The notes: a model not told the origin generated them from the sequence alone. Positions 1-15,177 are shown, counted from the stretch's first letter. The stretch is DNA of 64,000 bases from Chrysaora quinquecirrha (GCA_014526335.1 JACTAT010000058.1:419955-483954), one strand, 5' to 3'. A program made the numbers and translations.

Positions 1-535
1 TAACAGAGGGCGGTGTCTATTAGAGGGCGGCCTTTATTTAAAAGGATCAGCTCGAAGTGCGGCGTTTAACAGAGGGCGGTGTCTATTAGAGGGCGGCCTT
101 TATTTAAAAGGATCAGCTCGAAGTGCGGCGTTTAATAGAGGTGGCGTCTATTAGAGGGCGGCCTTTATTTAAAAGGATCAGCTCGAAGTGCGGCGTTTAA
201 TAGAGGGTGGCGTCTATTAGAGGGCGGCCTCTAATTAAAAGGATCAGCTCGAAGTGCGGCGTTTAATAGAGGGCGGTGTCTATTAGAGGGCGGCCTTTAT
301 TTAAAAGGATCAGCTCGAAGTGCGGCGTTTAATAGAGGGTGGCGTCTATTAGAGGGCGGCCTCTAATTAAAAGGATCAGCTCGAAGTGCGGCGTTTAATA
401 GAGGGCGGCGTCTATTAGAGGGCGGCCTTTATTTAAAAGGATCAGCTCGAAGTGCGGCGTTTAATAGAGGGCGGTGTCTATTAGAGGGCGGCCTTTATTT
501 AAAAGGATCAGCTCGAAGTGCGGCGTTTAACAGAA
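1..535. repeat. 66-bp minisatellite, about 8 copies
   Basis: Head-to-tail copies of a 66-bp unit containing AGGGCGGCCT and AAAGGATCAGCTCGAAGTGC. Copies differ by a few bases. The fourth and sixth share a CTCTAATTAAAAGG variant and flank a copy of the common type, which suggests duplication of multi-unit blocks. It runs into the left edge, so its full length is unknown. It lies in an NPHP4 intron. Confidence 0.93.
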
Positions 536-576
536 GGTGCTTATTAACGGTATTTAGAATATAGCACTTTTCTTAC

Positions 577-3500
577 CATGTCATACGTCTGGCATACAAC
601 ATTAGAATCTGTGCATTTTGTTATGATTGACGATGTCGTCTGTCCTTCTGTTATTACTGAAGCTGAAACAAAATCACATTTTGATAATATCTTGAATAAT
701 ACTAAGTAACAGGAGGATCCATAAGGGTAGTAGGCAGGCAACCTCTACTGTAACTGCGGAGAGGAAATGTGGAGGAGGAAAGAGAGATAAAGGGTATGAT
801 AAAGGGTATGTTACTGATGAGATCAATTGTGACAGCTAGCTAAGCTATTGTGTGCGAGTGAAAGTTGGACTGTTACTAAAAGTGATGAGAAGAGGCTAAG
901 AGCGTTTGAGGTGAAAACGTATAGGAAATTGTTGGATATAATATGGAAAGAGAAAAGGACTAATGAGTTAGTTGAAACAAGGATGCGTGAAATCTGTGGG
1001 TATGAACCAGAAGATGTAATGGCGATAAGAAAAAATAAAAGGAAGCAAGTACTTGAGAAAAGAAAGTTCAAGTACTTTGGTCATTGTGTACGTGACAGAG
1101 GAACAACAAAGGCAGTGATGGAAGGAGAAATGGAGGGGGGACATGGGAGAGAACGACCACACGGGAATTGGATGGGGGGTTTGAAGGAACGGAGTGAAAA
1201 GGAAGCTGAGCAGAATGGCGAATGCAGAATGGCGATGGAGAAAGTCTGTTTATGAATGGGTGCACCTACGGCCACTGCGGCTAAGGAAATGATGATGATG
1301 ATGATGAGCTATTAGCATTAGTGTTAACGATTTACTGGTAATTTACCTGTGAGATTCCGCCAAGGGGGTAGACGTATGGATTTCTTGAGAAATGATTGCT
1401 CAGCGTTTGAGAATCGAAATGTCTGATCGATTGAATGAGGGTGCATTTCAACTTGTAGGGACAAAATTGCGATTGGTTTTTGATCTTGTGTCACGAATGA
1501 AACCTAGAAAAAATACATATTCTTAATAAAAACCCTTTTTAAAAAATTAGAGCTGAGATCACATCAAAATTAAAAGCAAATTAAGGCCTCAGCTTAGAGG
1601 CTGTAAGCAACTATATTACAAGGGATATAATTGCGATAACAGCGGAAACATCGTACTAAAAAGCGTTTTTCGTTTGAAACACCTCAGAGTATTAACGTCA
1701 AAAACAGGCCGAAACAACTGACTAAAGCTACGGCTAAACTAGGAGACATGTGACATTGTATTCGGTGTCTCCCAGGGTGGCTAAACATGCGAGTGACAAG
1801 CGAGCAACATGTCCTCCGAGTCATATGTATGTCGCGGAGACGAGAAATGTTTTGTTGTCTCTCAGAAACATTTGCGTGTCTCTTCCTCAGATTTTGTCGC
1901 GCGCTACAAAGTTTTCGAGGTGGCTAAACTGGGAGACACCGAGGGGGACGCGCGCGACATGTCCCCTAGTTTAGCCAGACCTTTATTCCGCCTGGAACCT
2001 TTAAAGGAAACACATAACAGTACCTTAATTTTCTTCGACGAAATTTCAGTGTCTTTTACAAGCGACTGCGACAGGTAGTTGGATTTTTTCGGGTCTAGTG
2101 GATGTGGAGGGCCCTAGAAAGATACAAAAAATAATCAGAGAAACTAGAAAAGATTGAAATGACAAGGTTAAGGTGAGATGGTGTACTAAGCGCAAGCACC
2201 TAGGATCTTAGAAGTAGGTTAACTAACGAGAATTCGACCCTAGTTGCTACGCCTCCGTGGCTGGGGCTCCAACCTAGGCCTTGGTGAGCTACTGACACAG
2301 TAACCTAGCAGGATTAGGCCACGAAGCCACAGCAACTTGAAAAGGACAGGTCCACCCTTCCCTTGTATGTGCTACCTTGCCAGAGGTTATCTAAGAGACC
2401 TAGCTGTATTAATTTACCCATCTCTATACGTAAAAGCAGAGACCACTGCATACAGACAAACCATCAATCAAAGATAAGGTCTGCCAGCAGCAACAGATGG
2501 GACTTCCTTTACTAAGGAGGCTATCCGAGTAGACAGCAGTAGGGGCAACAAGAACATTGACGTCATACATGAGGTCATCACCTAGCACTATAGTATAAGG
2601 AAAAGTAAGAGGATGCTAATATAAACATTAATGCTGCTGACTAATTAGCAGTCTTCTTCTAGACTATGCTCTCGTTGTAAGGGTCATTTGGGTTAAGGTA
2701 AGTTAACGTAAAGAGTCAGGTCATGAAAATATACTGTTAATCCCACGAACTAGAGCGCTAAGATCATCAATGGCATGGAAACGCCAGAAACCCTTTGCCC
2801 CCTGGATAAACGCAAAGAAACAAACACTGACAAGGAAGATAATTTCTGTTCCAGGGGGTATCACTTACCAGTTCTGGTGTTGCACCATCCGCATTGAAAC
2901 ATTGAATTTTGAATGGGATATGAACAGTTTCGTTCCCTTTCAGGAAAATCTGCACATTCGTATCCATTATACTAATCATGTTTTCTTCCACAGCTACAAA
3001 AAAGAGGAAGATTTCAAAGTATTTATAAGCAATTTTCTCAGAAACATTTGCGTTCCTCTCGCTACAACATTTTGTGGCGACCTACAAATTTTCCAAGGTG
3101 GCTAAACTGGGAAACATCAAGGGGACATGTCACGCGCAACAATGTCACGACCCTCACGACATGTCTCCTTGATTAGCCGGGCATTTAGATTACGACACTA
3201 CAGCACCTTAAGCGCTTGTATGAACGTAAAGGCCTGGCTAAACTAGGAGACATGTCGCGCACGACATTGTCGCCCGTGTCATGCCCTCGATGTCTCCCAG
3301 TTTAGCCACTTAGCAAACTTTGTAGCGTGCGACAAAATGTGTAGCGAGAAACACGCAAATGTTTCTGGGAGACAACAGAAGCATTTTCTTGTCTCCGCTA
3401 CATGCAAATAACTCGGGGGACATGTTGCTCGCTTGCCACTCGCATGTTTAGCCACCCTGGGAGACACGCCGAATACAGTGTTGTGCGCGACAAGTCTTCT

Positions 3501-6500
3501 AGTTTAGGCAAAGCTTAACTTTCACGACTCTGAGTATGAGTACAGGCCCCTACAAGGGTTGCTCAGCTACCCGAGCAAGCCAGGCAAAAAATGGCGTATC
3601 AACTGTAATAAAAACAGATGACTCAAATCTGTGGATAAATAGATGGGCTGTATAACACTTTATAGATAGAAAACTGAGCAAAAGTCCTTACCCGTTCTTG
3701 TATTTGTCAATTGCTTGAAATACTTCCATTCACGAGTATCAGCTATGACCCTGAAATTAACATACAAGCACTGTGAATCAAACTAATACTAATACTAAAA
3801 TGTAGCAAATGGTATATGAAATATTAAAAAAAATGGAATTCAATTTTGTGGAAGACGGATTTAAAGAGGGTAAATATCACAGACAGTTCTTAAAATAAGT
3901 CCCCATGAAGGTATTGGGGATACCGTAAATCCTTGAATAAACCCGGGGGCATTTTTTGGAAAAATGATTTTGCCGATGGCAGCTTATTCGAGGGAGGGGA
4001 CTTAATTGAAAGCTCGATAGTTTTAGTGTGTGTGTTTTCGACAAAATAGTAGAGAGAAATAGAAAATGTTAATTTTGTTCTATTATCAAAATCAGCTGCT
4101 TGCCAACTGCCAATGGCTGGTTATTGGTTGAATTGATAGTAAAACCTGTCAGGACTTGCTTTTTCAGTGTTTTAATTAGTTGAAAGACGCATTATAGGCA
4201 AAACCAATTTCATAAATCATGTGACATTATGAGTGGAACCGGCTTCCAAATTCTTGATGAATTGCTTGCAGTGATAATAAAGTTGTTCTTTATAAAAAGG
4301 CATGTTAAACAAAATACACAATTTTTTAAATAAGCAACAGGACTTTTGGTCCATCCCTCAAAGTTGCTTAAAATATATAGTATTTAAGCCCTCACAGAAT
4401 GACTGACACGTGCTAAAAACTCTTATTTTGGCTCTTTCCTTGCTTTTCAATGTAATTGACAAATTTGCAATGATATACTGTGTAAAGAAGGCTATCTTAG
4501 TTTAACAAAATCTCAGTCCTAGTTGCTTATTGATCAGTTGCTTATAAAGATAGTATAAGAGACTTACGAAATATCTTTGTCTTTGATGATAATTTCGATG
4601 GTTTGGTCCGTTGGGTAAGGATTTTTCAAAGCAAATTCGAAAAATTCTGCAGTTCCTAAAGAGGTATGAAAGGTCCTTCTGGTTGTGATGGCATCTTCGA
4701 GCTTGCCAATTATGCCTTGATGCTTGCATCGTTCTCTAAGAAATAAACATAAATAAAATGAAATCTTTGTGTAATAAAATGTTTTTAAAGAATAGTAGAT
4801 CTAAACACTCATGAGATTTAAGAAAACTTACAGAACTACATCAAGATAATTAAAAAAAGTGTGATTAATGGTTAAGTAGTAGCTACATACACTATTTTTT
4901 TATAAGAACATGCAATTTTTTTTAATAAACAACTTGACTTTCGTCCAGCCCTCAAAGTTGCTAAAAATTTTAGACATTTCAGCCCTCAAAGGTGCTTAAA
5001 AGTTGCTTAACCTTTTTTACCTAACAACCACCCCTGACTTTGCGGGTCGAAATCGTCAACTGTTAGGCCTATAACACGACGTTTGGGAGACAGTAAGTGG
5101 AAAAACGTTAGCTAAAGAACTTCAACATGCAAAACAAACAATTTCCTAACAACAAGAAAGCGTACAAGCTTGGTTGTTTGACTTTTTAGTTGCTTACAGA
5201 ATTCAATTGAGCCCTCAAGTTGCTTAATGTTAAGGTCAGTTCAGCCCTAGTTGCTTATTGAGCGGTTGCTTATTAAAAAAAAAGTGTAACCAGGAAATTT
5301 CGATTGAGGCTGGCTGTTCTTAAGTTTTTGCCTTTTTTGAGCCCGAAATGTTCCTAATCTGTTCTTAATTTATTGGTAACTAAGGCAGTAATATTTTTTC
5401 AGTCAATATCTTAATGGTTCTAAGTGTGTGTGAAAATGCATCATGCTTGTCTATTTCTTTGGTCGCTTGCATTCTACATTCAGTCTGACTGTCATACTTT
5501 CATATTAAGTCGATATTCGTAGGGCTTTTGAAAAGGCCAGCCTCAGCTTGTTCTTACTTTGTCCTTAAAATCTGAGCAAAATCCAGGCTCGTGTTCTTAT
5601 ATAAAAAAGAGTGTAATTTCAAAATTGCGAGAAACAGTGCAGTCATCTCTGGACATACTTAAGAATAGATATTTAAATTTTTGCAATTTTGTTTTACAAG
5701 AATATTTATTTATTTTAGTCTGTCTCGTTATTATTCAGCTCCTTTATAACATTTTCTATTGATCAAAGTGTAATAAAAGTAATAAAAAACAAGCTATAAA
5801 AATGTGAATTTAGGAATCGATAATTTTTTCGTAAAAATACAAAAATTTGTCCTCCCCGGCGGGGAATTGAACCCCGGTCTCCCGCGTGACAGGCGGGGAT
5901 ACTCACCACTATACTACCGAGGACACATTCAACACACTGAAAAATCTCTATATAAACATACCTATACAGTTGAATGGTTTGAAGATCTTTGTGTCTTTGC
6001 ATTTTTTCTTCTTTTTGCAACTAAAATTTTGGGGCAAAAAAAACCAATAAACGAATCAAGGAATTTATAGATGAATACAAAAAGTAATAAATAGGATAAT
6101 TCTTTCATAGTAAACTAACAAATTACAGTTGAGTTATACAGAAAGAAAGTTAGTGAAGGTTAGTGAAAAGTTAGTGAAAAGTTACTGAAAGTTAGTGAAA
6201 AGTTACTGAAAGTTAGTGAAAAGTTCCTAGCGATTTTATCTTATAGGTAGGTTCTTTAATAAACTTTCAAATAAAGCTTTAATACAAACTTACAACAAAT
6301 GCATTTGTCACATTGCCACTTTCCATCTGCCTTATAGCCTCCATTCTTTTCATTTTCCTAAAATTCAAAATAAATGCTAAATTTCTCAGAAGATTATGCT
6401 TGCACATCAACATAGTTTACAGATATCAGTTTCTAAAGGCTATGAGAAAAGTCATTTATGAATATGTTGAAGAGTAGTGGGCCAAGAACAGAGCCCCGTG

Positions 6501-9500
6501 GAACACCTAAGATTGGCTTTTTTCATGACCTTTTACTGAATCCTCCAAGTTGATTGGAGTTTAAAACACAATGCCAATTCGACTTTTCTTTCTGATCGGT
6601 GCATTTCGAGTTGCATTTGGGTAAAACTTCAGCCTCATTTATGTTTCGGTCTGTTTCTGACATTCATAATCTGAGGAGTGTTGAACAAAAAAGATTCTGA
6701 TTATGCCTGAAACACAACCTGAAGACACGCGGCCACATGCTTCCGCTGTTTATCGCAAATTTTGAGGGTTTGTACTCACAGAGACAGCAAGTAATAAGGA
6801 CTTCATTAAGATGTGGCTAAACTGGGAGCAATGTCGCGCATGACATTGTATTCCGTGTTTCTCCGAAGGTGGCTAAATATGCCAGTGACAAGCAAGGAAC
6901 ATGTCCCACGAGTTCCAGAGACAAGAAATGTTTCTGTTGTCTCAAAGAAACGCTTGCGTGTCTCTCGCTACAAAGTTTGTCGCGCGCTTCAAACTTTCTA
7001 AGGTGGCTAAACTGGGAGACATCGAAGGGACATGTCACGCGTGACAATGTCGCGCACGACATTCCTACTAGTTTAGCCAGATCTTTGTTTGTTACTGTAC
7101 TAGTAAAACTGGAATTTAGGAGCCAACCTTTTTTTAATAGCCTCTTCTTCATGTGATATTCGTCCTTGAACTGGTGCAGTTTGGCCTCGTCTTGTGAACA
7201 ATAAACTCGCTAACTCAGAATCACATTCCGTCATCAGTTTTGCTTTCATAGTCGTGGGCTTGGATAAACCTAGAAAACAGATGAACAAGTAAAGGCCTTG
7301 ACCAAACGATCAAACATTGAGATTGGCTTAACGCAAAAAATTGTACCGCTAACACAGTCGTAGGTTTATAAGTTTAGACAAACCTCGAAAGAGGACGAAA
7401 TAAATAAAAAATGCTAAAATGTACACACTTTTTTTTATAAGAATACCTTATTTTTGCCGAGCCTCGATTATTCTTAAGCTTATTCGATTCTGAGCCTGAA
7501 AATATTCTTAAATTATTCTTAATCATCAATGTTGTAAATTGGCCTGAAGATCAAGAGAAATAAGTCAAATCTTTGTCATTTGTTATTTTATTAATAAAAA
7601 GAGTTACTGTATCAAAGAGTCAGACAGGATGTATGCATTTCAAAACAAATACAGTTGCATGACAATCACACTTATTGTGCAGTGTAAAAAATGCAGAGAA
7701 ATAAAAATGATCCTCGTCAAGCTTGAGCCTCAGATAATTTTTAAACTTCAGCAATTTTGAGCCTGAATATTCTTATAGACTGTATTCTTATAAAAAAAGT
7801 GTGTATTTACGTAAATATGCTATCAAATTTTTACAAAAGTGGTCCCTAATGTGACTATTAAAACACAAATACTACTTGTAGGGAAGGGGCAGGGTTTGCT
7901 GGAGGTGAAGGGGGAGGATTTGCTAGTAGGAAAGGAGGATGGGCTTGTTGAGAGGGGGGCATTTGCTGGAAAGAAAGGGAGATTTACTGGTGGGGAAAGG
8001 GTTTATGTATGTTGACAGGGGAAAGATTCAGTAGTAGGGAAGAGGGAGGATTTGCTGATAGGGAAAGGAGAGGGTTTTATGGCAGGGAAGGGGGACGATT
8101 TTCTGGTAGGGAAAGGGGAGGACTTGTTGGTAGCAAAGGGGAAGATTTGTTGGAAGGGAAGAAGGAGGATTTTCTGGTAGGGAAAGGGGAGGGTTTTCTG
8201 GTATTGTCTGCACTCCAGACGTGTCACATATACAGAAAAACCGTTTAAAAGATAACAAAAATCCTCTGAAAAGCTTACCCAGTGATGTTCCGTTTGTATT
8301 TATTGGCCCTGATGCCATTTGAGGTACGATAACTGTTGATTTAAGCTGTGGTAGTGACCCTAAAAGAACAGTGACGATTAAAAGAATAAAGACAACAGAG
8401 CAATTAGGCGTCAGAGCAAAGCAGTGAGAAGCGTAGAAGATAATACAACAAAACTTCTTGAATTCAGGGAATATCAGAGGAAAGTAGAGCAGAGCTAAGC
8501 AGAGAGAAGCAGAGCAAAACACAGCAGCTCAAAGTAAAGCAAAGGCTGGACGGATCAATTTCAAAATTTTACCTGCTTTAGTTTTGTTATAGTCTGACGA
8601 ATAACCGATATTTGCAAGCTTCATGTAAAGTTTTCCTTGTAGTGTAACTTTTGCACCAGAAGGAATCCGCCGACCATTTTGAGCCTATAAGAAACCAAAC
8701 ATTGGGTTAAAACAAAGAATGATACCGATAAAAATTAAGCATTTAAGTTCAGCATAAAACATGTAAAGTTGCCGTTTTTTGAGTCTACTACTAGCCTAGG
8801 GCTACTCTGTCGACTTTACACTTTACCCCTGGTCTGGATGCATTAGCATATAGCAGGGTGCAGCCACACAAGGCGCTCATAACTACCGATCAGGTACCCA
8901 TTTATTTACCCTGGTAGAGAGAGGCAAATTTGTGTTAACAACTTGCCCAAGGTTGTTATCTCTGCAACACAAGTGGAAAGACCGTGGCTCGAACCCACAA
9001 CATTTTCGTTGTGAGTCCAGCTCGCTAACCACTGCGCCACAGAGCCTCATGTACTTCCTAGTTTTCACCCCTGGAGCAAGAATATCGATGTTACTTTCTA
9101 CCGATGAATAAGGAAATGTCAGGGGGGAGTTTTCTTACCATATCTCCAGCCATAGCTAAATCCTCTTCTGAATATTCAACTGAAGTCACATCTAATTCTA
9201 ATGAAGCTTGAACTGCAGACTGGCCTTGACGCATCAGGTACTAAAAGATATGAGGAAACTGGTAGCACAGCACAGAAGATCAAAGCAGAGCAGAAAAGAG
9301 CAGAGCGTAGCACAGCATAGCACAAAAGAGCACAGAAGAGGAGATAAAGGAAGGCAAAGCAAAGTATATAGCCAAAGAATAGCAATGATGGAAGATGAAC
9401 GATGGAGATTCGGACTAAAATATGTAATTTTTTAGCTGTCTTTAACCCCCCCCCTATTATAGGGGGTTTAAGCGAAAATCATACCCGTTTTTAGTGAGTT

Positions 9501-12500
9501 TAGAGGCTAAAACCCACCATATGGGCAACAAATACCCGTACCAAAACTATATTAGGTACTAATAATTATATCAAGGCTTTGGATCCACTAGACAGCCTGT
9601 TCTATCTTTTCCTTCAAAACAATATAAGTTCAAGCTGGAATCAAATGGAACGCTCATTGAAAACCGGTGATATCCTTGGGGTGATTCCCTTTGATTTCAG
9701 TGAAAATGCCTGTACACTGCTTACCTTGAGTTCGACAGAAGTAGAGCCAATAAGTAGAAGGGAATCTCCACTCCATACATCAATATACATCCTCTGTTCC
9801 AGCAGGTATTGCATGAATGAATTCTTCTCTCCTGGCCCCATTAAGGACCAACAGGGGGTCCAGTCGGTTTGAGCGTCTTACTGGATGACTACCAAATGGC
9901 CCATTTAGAGAAATAAAGAAATAATACTGCAAGTTTGTGGTATTTTTGGTAGCTTCTACCTTTTAGATCTAATTTCCTGGTGTTTTGAGCTCAGTTGTGC
10001 AACATTTTGTGTATTCGAATGTGAGAAAACTTTGATTGGATGCTATAAAAACGGCACAATTCTTGGCTTCTTACACTACCATTTGGGGGTAATCGTTGAA
10101 ATCTTACTACCATTTGAGGTTTTTTTTTGAAAATTTAAGCTTTGACCCTTTTTAGCCCTGACTGAACCCCCTGTCAGGCATCTTTTCGAGCCCCAGAAAC
10201 AATAGTGTCACAACAAGGATCGAGGTCTCGATTAGTTAACTCGATCAGTTAAGAGCAGCGTAGCGTAGTGGTTAGCACTTGCGCTATTTGGGTTCCAGGT
10301 ATGTGGTTCAAATCCAGGCAAGGGAGCACAAATTTACAAGGTTCAGAAACCTTGCTCTCTGTGACACCGCACCAAGGTGTAAAATTTAATACCTTTATAG
10401 TGATAAAGGCCTAAAAACACTCGTAACGCCGACTGTATAGCTGCACGCGAGTCGATATATACTCCTCAGAGCGTATAGCAATGAATGGAAAAGAAAAATG
10501 GCCTGAGCTAAGGGGGTAAATAGTTGTAAATCGTTGCTGAATGTGTCCAGTGATAGATAACGGCGCTATATCAACCCGGGTAATGTATTTGCAGTACAGT
10601 GGAGGGATATCATCAGTACAGTGGAGGGATATCATCACTACGGTGGGGGTTTTCAGTACTGACTGTACTGTACTGATGATATCCCTCCACTGTACTGATG
10701 ATATGCCTCCACTGTGCTGAATATCCTCCACTGTACTGATGATATCCCTCAACAGTACTGAATATCCTCCACTGTACTGATGATATCCCTCCACTGTACT
10801 GAATATCCTCCCCTGTACTGATGATATCCCTCCACCGTACTGATGATATCCCTCCACTGTACTGAATATCCTCCACCGTACTGATGATATCCCTCCACTG
10901 TACTGATGATATCCCTCCACTGTACTGAATATCCTCCACTGTACTCCCGGGGTGTTATAAAGCCATGACCTTTACCTTTAACCTGCTACTGAGAGCTTAG
11001 CAACAGGTGCTAAATACACGACGATAAATTTTAACGTAAAGCGGCGCTTGCAAATTGCGTGTACCAGGCAGAAAACCTACCTTTCCGTTGAAACTTGTGG
11101 AAATCTGTAAAACTGGAAGGTGTAGAACGTCACTGGATGCTTACACCTAAAAGAATAATAAACAAATTAAAAATTTTCAGCTACTTGCATAGTTAAAATG
11201 GTTTTTTTCAAAGCTAAAAGAAGCTATAGGTGCTTGGTCGACGCTACCATTTCTTGATTTCGGGAACTAGGAGTCAAACGTTAAAAATACGATAAGTCGA
11301 AAATTGGGATAAAAACGATAAATCTACTTACAACGACATCGCCATGAACTGTAGGATAATTTCGTTACATTGAAGGACATCTCCTTCTTCTCTTTCGACT
11401 TTGTATCTCAGGAGCTCCCCAGGATCGATAACAAAAGGAGGATTCCCACTGCTATCTGTGATTGAAGGGAATCCCGCACTGTGTAGTTTGCCGTAAGCAG
11501 CTCTTGACAGTGCTGGAGTGCTAAAAAATTTAATACAAAAATCTTAGTTGAACGAATATGGCCTGGTTAAGACGTTCATGCCAAAGCCATGTCGTGCAAG
11601 AAACACTTGGAACGGCAATTGATTCAGACGTCGTACAAGAGTCGTGTTGTGCCAGAAACCCTTGGAACGATAATTGATTCCGACGTCATGCCAAACCGTG
11701 CAGTGCAAGAAACACTTGGCACAATAATTGATTTCGACGTCGTGCGAGAGTCGTGTCGTGCAAGAAACACTTGACACGACAATTAATTCCGGCGTCGTGC
11801 CGGAGTTGTGTCGTGCAAGAAACAATGGGCACAACGATTAACAACGTCTTGCGAGAGTCATGTCGTGCCAGAAACACTTTGCACGGCAATTGATCCTGAC
11901 GTCGTGCGAGAGCCGTATCGTGCCAGAAACCCTTGGGTGGACATTAATTCCGACGTCATGTGAGAGCCGTATCGAGCAACACGATAATTGATTCCGACGT
12001 CGTGCGAGAGTAGTGTTGTACCAGAAACACTTGGCACGACAATGAATTCCGAGGAGATCGGCCTTAAACTACGCTCAAATCATTCCGCGTCATACAGCCC
12101 ATAGACAATAAGGTCATAATCCCATTGGATGTTCATGTTTTTCGAAGTACTCATCCCCCACCAGTGCAATAGATATCTGTGGATCTGTCTTTGAATGCTA
12201 AATGTTGAATATCCAATAAAAACAGGTCACTTACTTTAAATGTTGTTGTGATGTCGTGGCCAATATTGGTGTGTATTGTTGTGTATTTGGTAGAACTGAA
12301 AGGTCTGCCATTTCTTGTTCCGGCCTCAAAAAGGCATCAGGTGTAGCTGGAAATGGCTGAAAAAAACAAAAAAGTAAATTTTTGTTCGGGGGATAAGTTA
12401 AAAAAATCTTCCGACCCTGCGCTTTAACTCTGTAAAGAATTTAAAATGTTGATAGCGGTTGCATTACCTTAAGGAAAGCAACTCAAGTCAAGTCTAGTCA

Positions 12501-15114
12501 AGTCGTCTCGATTCAACAAGAATTCCAATCAATTACAGGAAAAACTTATGCGACCCAGGAAAAGCAAAGCTTATCTAGACTGACCCGCAAGGAATTCTAA
12601 ATTTTGTTTCTACTTAGACCCTGGCCAATCTCAAACGTTTCCGTTAAAAATCAGAGAATTGCTTCACAGGCAATGATTGATCATTTGGCTATGTCACGAA
12701 ACATTGCTTGTGAGGAAGAGTTACAAAGCCCCTCCCTAATCAGCCTCCTCCATACATTAGGTTTCCCTCCTAATCAGCAGAACCAAATAACATCTCTGGG
12801 TCGAAAATAGCCATTTCGACTAAAATATGATAAGCTGAAGTCAATGCAAGAAAAGCAAAATAGTCTTACTTTTGGCAGTTCAGCAGGAGTTGATGTCACT
12901 ATATCAGGTCTAGAATGAAAATAGGAAAACAAACTAAGCAATAAATAAATACGAAAAAGGCAAGGCAAGGCAATGGGCGTTTAAGTAGTCAAAAGAATGG
13001 TTGAAATTCATGTAAACTCGTACGCACGGAAGGGAGGAGCAATGCAGCCAACGACTGACCATTAACTTAAAAGTCTTTCAGAGTGGAAGTATTAAAGGGT
13101 TGTGCTCTGGTCTGATATAATTGATATGCAGACTAGTCTGACTTAATCAGTGCAGGACAGGGCATGCACGATAGCAGTAAGATGCCTCCGGTTTACACCA
13201 AGCGTGGTCACAAACCTGTTCAAGGATGTAGCGACACTACACTGTCAGGCAAGCTCTTCCACAAATAGATCACCCGTCAGAAACGGCATTGGGTGAAGTT
13301 GAAATGGTGTTTTAGCGCCAGTCGCTAGGATCTCAGTAGTAGGTTAACTAATCGAGACCTCGACCCTTGCCGTGACGCTACCATGGCTGTGGGCTCGAAC
13401 CCTGACCAAACGGAGCTTCTGACATGACGAGTCAGCTGGAGTACACCACGACGCCACAGCACCTCCAAGGCAGCACATTGCAGCTACAGACTGTAACTTC
13501 TGGTGTCTCAGCTTGTAGCCAGTTCTGTGGCAGTCAATTTCAACGTCTTGAAAAATTACAGCTGACAGGACAACTTCTTTAGAAGAATTCAGAGTGAAAT
13601 GAAATGAAAGGTAAGGCAAGGACGATAGACACATAAAAAATACGCCACACAGGTTAAGGCCCTGGCAAACAAACAAACATTGTTGGTCAAACATTTGCAA
13701 TTTGCATTAACAAGCAATGTTTGAATGTTTGGCAACGTCCCTCAAAAATGCTTGACAAGCAAACATGATTTACATTAAATGAATAAAATAACCAGAAGCT
13801 TAAGCATTTTCCAGCAGTCATCATCAGAGTGACTCTGGTGATGACTGCTGGAAAGTGCAGTCGAATATATAGTCGATAGCAAATATCTTGTCATCTTTCG
13901 TTTGCTATCTTAAAAAATGCTTAAGCTTCTGGTTATTTTATTCATTATCAAGTTGTATGCCCGTTTGGATATATTTTCATGATTTACATTGTTGCACGAT
14001 CTTTTTGCAGAAGTTCAAAACATTTTCTGCTTAACACAACCAGAACAATGTTTGACAAGCAATGTTTAGCAAGTGGCCAAGCAGGACAACATTTTGCTTG
14101 ACAAGCAAATTTCAGATGTTTGAAAAACAATGTTTGATCGTTTGTTCAGGGCCTAGGCAAGGCAAAGTAGACCAAGGAGGGCAATACATAGAAATGCAAG
14201 GAAAAGACCAACCTCGTCCCAAGGCCCCAAAACGAATTTCCTCGAATCTCAATCGTCAAGTCGATTTTGGCCCTGGTACCGGCCACAAAAACTGCCAAAA
14301 TGCTGGCAATTTTGGCCTAGGCATAAAAACAAGATGTAGATTCCGAAAACAGATGTTCTTAGAAAGGAAATGCAATGAATTTCATTGATAACTGTCAGGC
14401 AAGATACAATATCTCATGTAGCATCATTTTTTGGTTTTTATAGATGTTTTTCACATAGTTATCGGCCTATTTTGGTGTGAAATTTTGAAGAAACTGTGAC
14501 GTCACGTAAAATTTCTATTGTTGAACAACCAATCAAATTGCGAATAGACAAGGCCGATACCAGGGTCGAATATGGACAGCGAAGTTTCACGTAGAGGCCT
14601 ATTCACCCTGGGGACGAGGTTGGGAAAAGACAAGTAACAAACGACAGAAAATGCAAGCCAATATTAGGCATTTCTTAACTTCGTCTCTACATCACTTACT
14701 TTCCCCTCCCTGGCAAAGGTGGTCTTCCCAATGGTAATGGTGTGCTTGAAATCAATTGTGGTGATGCTATTTCCTGAGCATACGTTGCAGATGTTTCTGA
14801 CGTATTGCCTGAAGTGATACCTCCAACAATACCTCCTGGTAGCAACGATCCCTGTCTTTTTGATGATGCACGCCACTTCTGCACTTGAGTGAACATGAAT
14901 TGGACTTTGCCGAGAGATTTCTGACCCTGAAAAATAAGAATCAATGATCATTATTATATTCATCATTCTTATCATCATCATCATCATCATCATCATTATC
15001 ATTGCCATAATAATTGATAATAATAATAATAATCATCATCATCATCATCACTATCAACATCATCATCATCATCATCATCATCATCATAATCATCATAATC
15101 ATCATCATCATTAG

Positions 15115-15177
<63 letters not shown>

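Noticed and set aside
1..535. CRISPR array
   Set aside because: Repeat units are contiguous without unique spacers, in animal DNA.
5763..6020. 85-residue minus-strand frame as a gene
   Set aside because: Its first 19 codons are an NPHP4 exon; the rest is intron and the tRNA-Asp gene.
8028..8522. 164-residue minus-strand frame
   Set aside because: It reads through the NPHP4 exon 8359-8279 in the wrong frame and through the purine-rich minisatellite.
8883..9055. tRNA gene on the minus strand
   Set aside because: Box A and B are present but the stems do not pair; it is a SINE head.
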